Source of the DNA: Candidatus Altimarinota bacterium
GTDB taxonomy: Bacteria > Patescibacteriota > Gracilibacteria > BD1-5 > UBA2023
Length of the DNA stretch: 9,285 nt
Direction of reading: 5' to 3'
Assembly: GCA_943355085.1 (NCBI GenBank)
Contig: CALREC010000013.1
Span: 1-9,285 of the forward strand
Shown here: in pieces, positions 6,828 through 9,285 of the stretch
Layout of the letters: each line of letters opens with the position of its first letter
How positions within the stretch are numbered: position 1 is the stretch's first letter
The notes under the pieces: generated by a model
Database searches by the model: none
Seen by the model: only the letters and a program-made list of their open reading frames with translations
Told to the model about the DNA's origin: nothing
Program-made: the position numbers and the translations under genes

Positions 6828-9131
6828 ATGCTGAATCCTTCTCAACAACTAGCTGTTGATCATCTGACTGGACCACTCCTCATACTTGCTGGTGCTGGTG
6901 CCTGAAAGACCCACACTCTGACAGAGCGAATAGCAACTCTGATCCAGGATCGAGGAGTGTCTCCAGAGAGTATTCTCGCGGTAACCTTCACAAATAAGGC
7001 TGCGAAGGAGATGCGTGAGCGCCTCGGGACAAAGCTTGGTCGAGATACAACCAATATGAGTCCATATAGATCGGCTGGTTTTCCGCTCGTTGGGACATTT
7101 CACTCGGTTGGGATATTTTTTCTCAGATCCTTCATAGAGCATATCTGATACGATCCCAAATTTGTCATCTATGATGAGGATGACAAGCTTCGTCTCATAA
7201 AATCTCTCATACGAGCACGTAATCTTGATGAGAAAGAAATCGCTCCGAGAGCAGTTATAGGTGCCATCAGTCAGGCCAAAAATCAGGGACTATCTGCAGC
7301 GAAATATGACACGATTGTAAATAATTATTTCGGCTCTATGGTTCGAGATATTTACGTAGACTATGAAAAAGCCCTTCGTGAAAACAATGCTCTTGATTTT
7401 GATGACATACTTCTACGGACGCATGATCTCCTCCAGATTCCAGAAGTTTTGGAGCGTCTTCATAATCGCTATGAATATGTATTTGTCGATGAATACCAGG
7501 ATACCAATGATATCCAGTACAAGACCATTAAACTGCTTGCGAGCAAATCTCGAAATCTCTCGGTGGTAGGAGACGACTGGCAAGGTATCTATGGGTGGCG
7601 CGGAGCCAATATCAAAAACATCCTCTCATTTCAGAAAGATTTCCCCGGTGCTGTAGTGGTAAAGCTCGAACAAAACTATCGTTCCACCAAAACTATTATT
7701 GCTTGAGCCAATGCAGTCATCAAGTGCAATAAAGAGGCACTGGATAAGACTCTCTGGACCGATAATCCAGAAGGGGATAAGATTAAGCTCATCGAAGCAC
7801 TGAGCGAGAAGCAAGAAGCGGAACTCATCGTGAAGGAGATAAAAGGCCCTCACTCCAACCCCCTCTCAGATTGAGAGGGAATAAGAGAGCTGACTAAAAA
7901 CCCCCTTCTCCCTCTGGGGGGGGAGTCTGGGGTAAGGGCTGACTACAGTAAGTGGGTGATATTGTATCGTACTAACAGCCAATCTCGACTCATAGAAGAG
8001 GCTCTTATTCGAGCAGGCATTCAGTACAAGATCTATGGAGGGGTGCGGTTTTATGAACGCAAGGAGATAAAGGATATTCTTGCTTATATGCGCCTTCTTT
8101 TTAATCCGCTCGATACTATGAGTCTCAAGCGGATTATCAATGTGCCAAGTCGTAAGATTGGAGAAAAGAGCGTAGAAACATTTCTTGAATATGTACATAA
8201 TTTTCGCGCTCCATTTAACGAGGTGACCGAGGGAATCGATGAGATGAACGAGCTTACTCCTCAAGCTCGTCGTGGAATCGCTGGTTTTAGCAAGCTCTAT
8301 GCCGAATGTGTCCTGTATCTACGTGAGCATTCTGTTAAGGAAACTATGGAATATATTATCAAGCAAACAGGGTATATCGACTATCTGCGACATGAGTATG
8401 GGGAAACGGAGTCGGAATCAAAAGAAGAAAACTTGAAGGAGTTTGCCAATATGGCTTCTCGTTATGATGGGCTCGATACTTCAGAAGCGCTCATGATATT
8501 CCTGGAGGATATTGCTCTCATCACAGACTCTGACCGAGATCAGCCAGGGCAAAATAACTTCGTCTCCATGATGACTATCCACTCGGCCAAAGGACTGGAG
8601 TTTGAGAATGTTATAATTGCCTGAGCAGAAGAGGGGCTTTTTCCTCATTCACGAACTCTCATGGAGCCGCGCGAGATTGAAGAAGAGCGTCGTCTCATGT
8701 ATGTAGCCATGACCCGCGCCAAGCGTACACTCACGATCACCAGAGCTCGTGAACGTTATAACTTCGGAAACTACAGCGCCAATCCTGCCTCTCGGTTTCT
8801 GAAAGAAATACCAGCTGAATATACCGAACTTAAGGTCCTAGAAGTCAAAAACTATTTCGGAGGTCTCGCAGGCACATCATACCCAACGTTTGATACTCCA
8901 GTTCATGGAAAAGATGTACCGATACCAGGAAAAGGTACCGGTACCATCAAGCGATCTGTGACTTCCAATGACCCATCAACATTTACTCTCGGAGAACGTA
9001 TTCGTCATGTGGAGTTTGGACTCTGAACTATCGTGAGTATATCGGGTACAATCTGAGAAATCGCTTTTTCAGCTGGCAAGGGAATCAAAAAGATGCACTT
9101 AGGAATTGCCCCAATCGAAAAAATAGAATAA
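6828..9131 (+). CDS. uvrD: UvrD/PcrA-type superfamily 1A DNA helicase
   Basis: This is a 767-residue 3'-5' DNA helicase that needs seven UGA codons read as glycine (residues 26, 107, 293, 349, 599, 733 and 743). The first sits in Walker A, AGAGAG-KT (21-28, lysine 27). In order follow [12 protein letters not shown] (motif Ia), [15 protein letters not shown] with DEYQ at 221-224 (motif II), [15 protein letters not shown] (motif III, W where many UvrDs have D), QNYRST (IV), [35 protein letters not shown] (V) and [18 protein letters not shown] (VI). The C-terminal [12 protein letters not shown] plus [18 protein letters not shown] matches the Tudor-like end of PcrA/UvrD. The protein is slightly longer than the usual 720-740 because of an insert at about residues 340-371 from a palindromic repeat. 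The likely role is nucleotide excision and mismatch repair and transcription-conflict resolution. There is no Shine-Dalgarno; the stop is TAA. Confidence 0.95.
7845..7940. repeat. Palindromic repeat-like element inserted in frame in uvrD
   Basis: The outer arms form an imperfect inverted repeat: GCCCTCACTCCAACCCCC (7846-7863) against the complement of 7916-7939, which reads GCCCTTACCCCAGACTCCCC. Inside is a perfect hairpin, CCCTCTCA-GAT-TGAGAGGG (7861-7879), and a C5/G8 hairpin (7901-7923). Its C- and G-blocks stand out from the surrounding coding sequence. With edges at 7845/7940 it is 96 bp, so it keeps the frame, adding about 32 residues between the motif IV region and [10 protein letters not shown], where other UvrD proteins have a short link. 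It contains a UGA (7872-7874) tolerated only in this code. It resembles REP- or Rickettsia-palindrome-like elements by structure, not by proven homology. Confidence 0.7.
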
Positions 9132-9194
9132 CACTACATATATAACTAAAATCCCTTTAGAATTTTCAATTTAGCACCCAAAGTCTAATCTTAA

Positions 9195-9210
9195 CTGAGA
9201 GCTTTCTCAG
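9195..9210 (+). terminator. Weak hairpin after uvrD
   Basis: CTGAGA-GCTT-TCTCAG forms a perfect 6-bp hairpin 63 nt past the uvrD stop. ACTGAGAG is repeated directly at 9194-9201 and 9213-9220, and CGTTTTA follows 15 nt later. The stem is short and the T-run poor, so it may or may not terminate transcription. Confidence 0.25.
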
Positions 9211-9262
9211 CTACTGAGAGTTACTCGTTTTAAATAGTACTTCATTTTCTTCAATTTTTTCA

Positions 9263-9268
9263 TATACT
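9263..9268 (+). promoter_or_regulatory. Possible -10 box of the gene entering at the right edge
   Basis: TATACT lies 5 nt before the ATG at 9274. If used, transcription would begin at or near the start codon, giving a leaderless mRNA. No convincing -35 is visible. Confidence 0.22.
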
Positions 9269-9273
9269 CCCCT

Positions 9274-9285
9274 ATGAAGCCAATG
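9274..9285 (+). CDS. Possible start of a new gene (cut by right window edge)
   Basis: ATG at 9274 (with a second in-frame ATG at 9283) is preceded by the pyrimidine-rich ACTCCCCT, like most other starts in the window. Only four codons (MKPM) are visible, so nothing can be said about the product. Confidence 0.25.

Noticed and set aside
7845..7940. CRISPR array or insertion sequence in uvrD
   Set aside because: There are no regularly spaced repeats and no transposase; a single compound palindrome fits better.
7866..8264. 132-codon minus-strand frame
   Set aside because: It is antisense to uvrD motifs and starts inside conserved coding sequence.
302..9131. Genes broken by many stops, as in pseudogenes or sequencing errors
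   Set aside because: Every interruption is UGA, never UAA or UAG. The frame is unchanged across each one, and the residue falls on conserved glycines, so these are intact genes in another code.
302..9131. UGA read as tryptophan (code 4) or selenocysteine
   Set aside because: The UGA positions match glycine columns such as Walker A GAGAGKT and Elp3 GVGVR, where Trp is implausible. Genuine Trp positions use UGG. There are too many UGAs in unrelated genes for selenocysteine.

Overview
This window comes from a bacterium that reads UGA as glycine (genetic code 25), so it most likely belongs to Candidatus Gracilibacteria (BD1-5) or Absconditabacteria (SR1). Under the standard code the region looks like a string of broken genes. 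With UGA as glycine it resolves into five complete protein genes, two genes cut by the window edges and one tRNA. At least 22 in-frame UGA codons are spread over the six readable genes. Several fall on glycines that are nearly invariant: the UvrD Walker A loop, the DinG QxxGR motif, the Elp3 GVGVR motif and the RRF hinge/core GKVGVRNIR segment. All five visible stop codons are TAA. No database search was possible, so the phylum is inferred from the code alone.

Layout, left to right. A minus-strand gene of unknown function is cut by the left edge (2-223). Next, on the minus strand, is a long dinG gene (302-2989) that fuses a DEDDh exonuclease to an XPD-like helicase, like Bacillus DinG, and lacks the iron-sulfur cysteines. 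A divergent promoter region separates it from a plus-strand tRNA-Lys(UUU) (3185-3260), which ends in a bidirectional terminator (3275-3294). Convergent to the tRNA is a minus-strand pair, frr (5061-5600) and elp3 (3371-5056), with 4 nt between them. Divergent from frr is a plus-strand gene for an exported, C-terminally anchored surface protein (5779-6507) with a TTGACA/TACAAT promoter. After a 320-nt spacer holding a strong hairpin comes a uvrD/pcrA helicase (6828-9131), whose coding region carries an in-frame palindromic repeat element. A new gene may start at 9274.

By theme the window combines DNA repair (DinG, UvrD), translation (RRF, Elp3, tRNA-Lys) and one envelope protein. Elp3 modifies U34 of tRNAs, and the neighbouring tRNA-Lys(UUU) is a plausible substrate. 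Apart from operon-internal elp3, start codons are preceded by pyrimidine-rich sequence rather than a purine Shine-Dalgarno, which suggests an unusual mode of initiation.

The main points for a second look are the reassigned code, the repeat element inside uvrD (with a G8 run), the cysteine-free DinG, and the pyrimidine-rich start regions.
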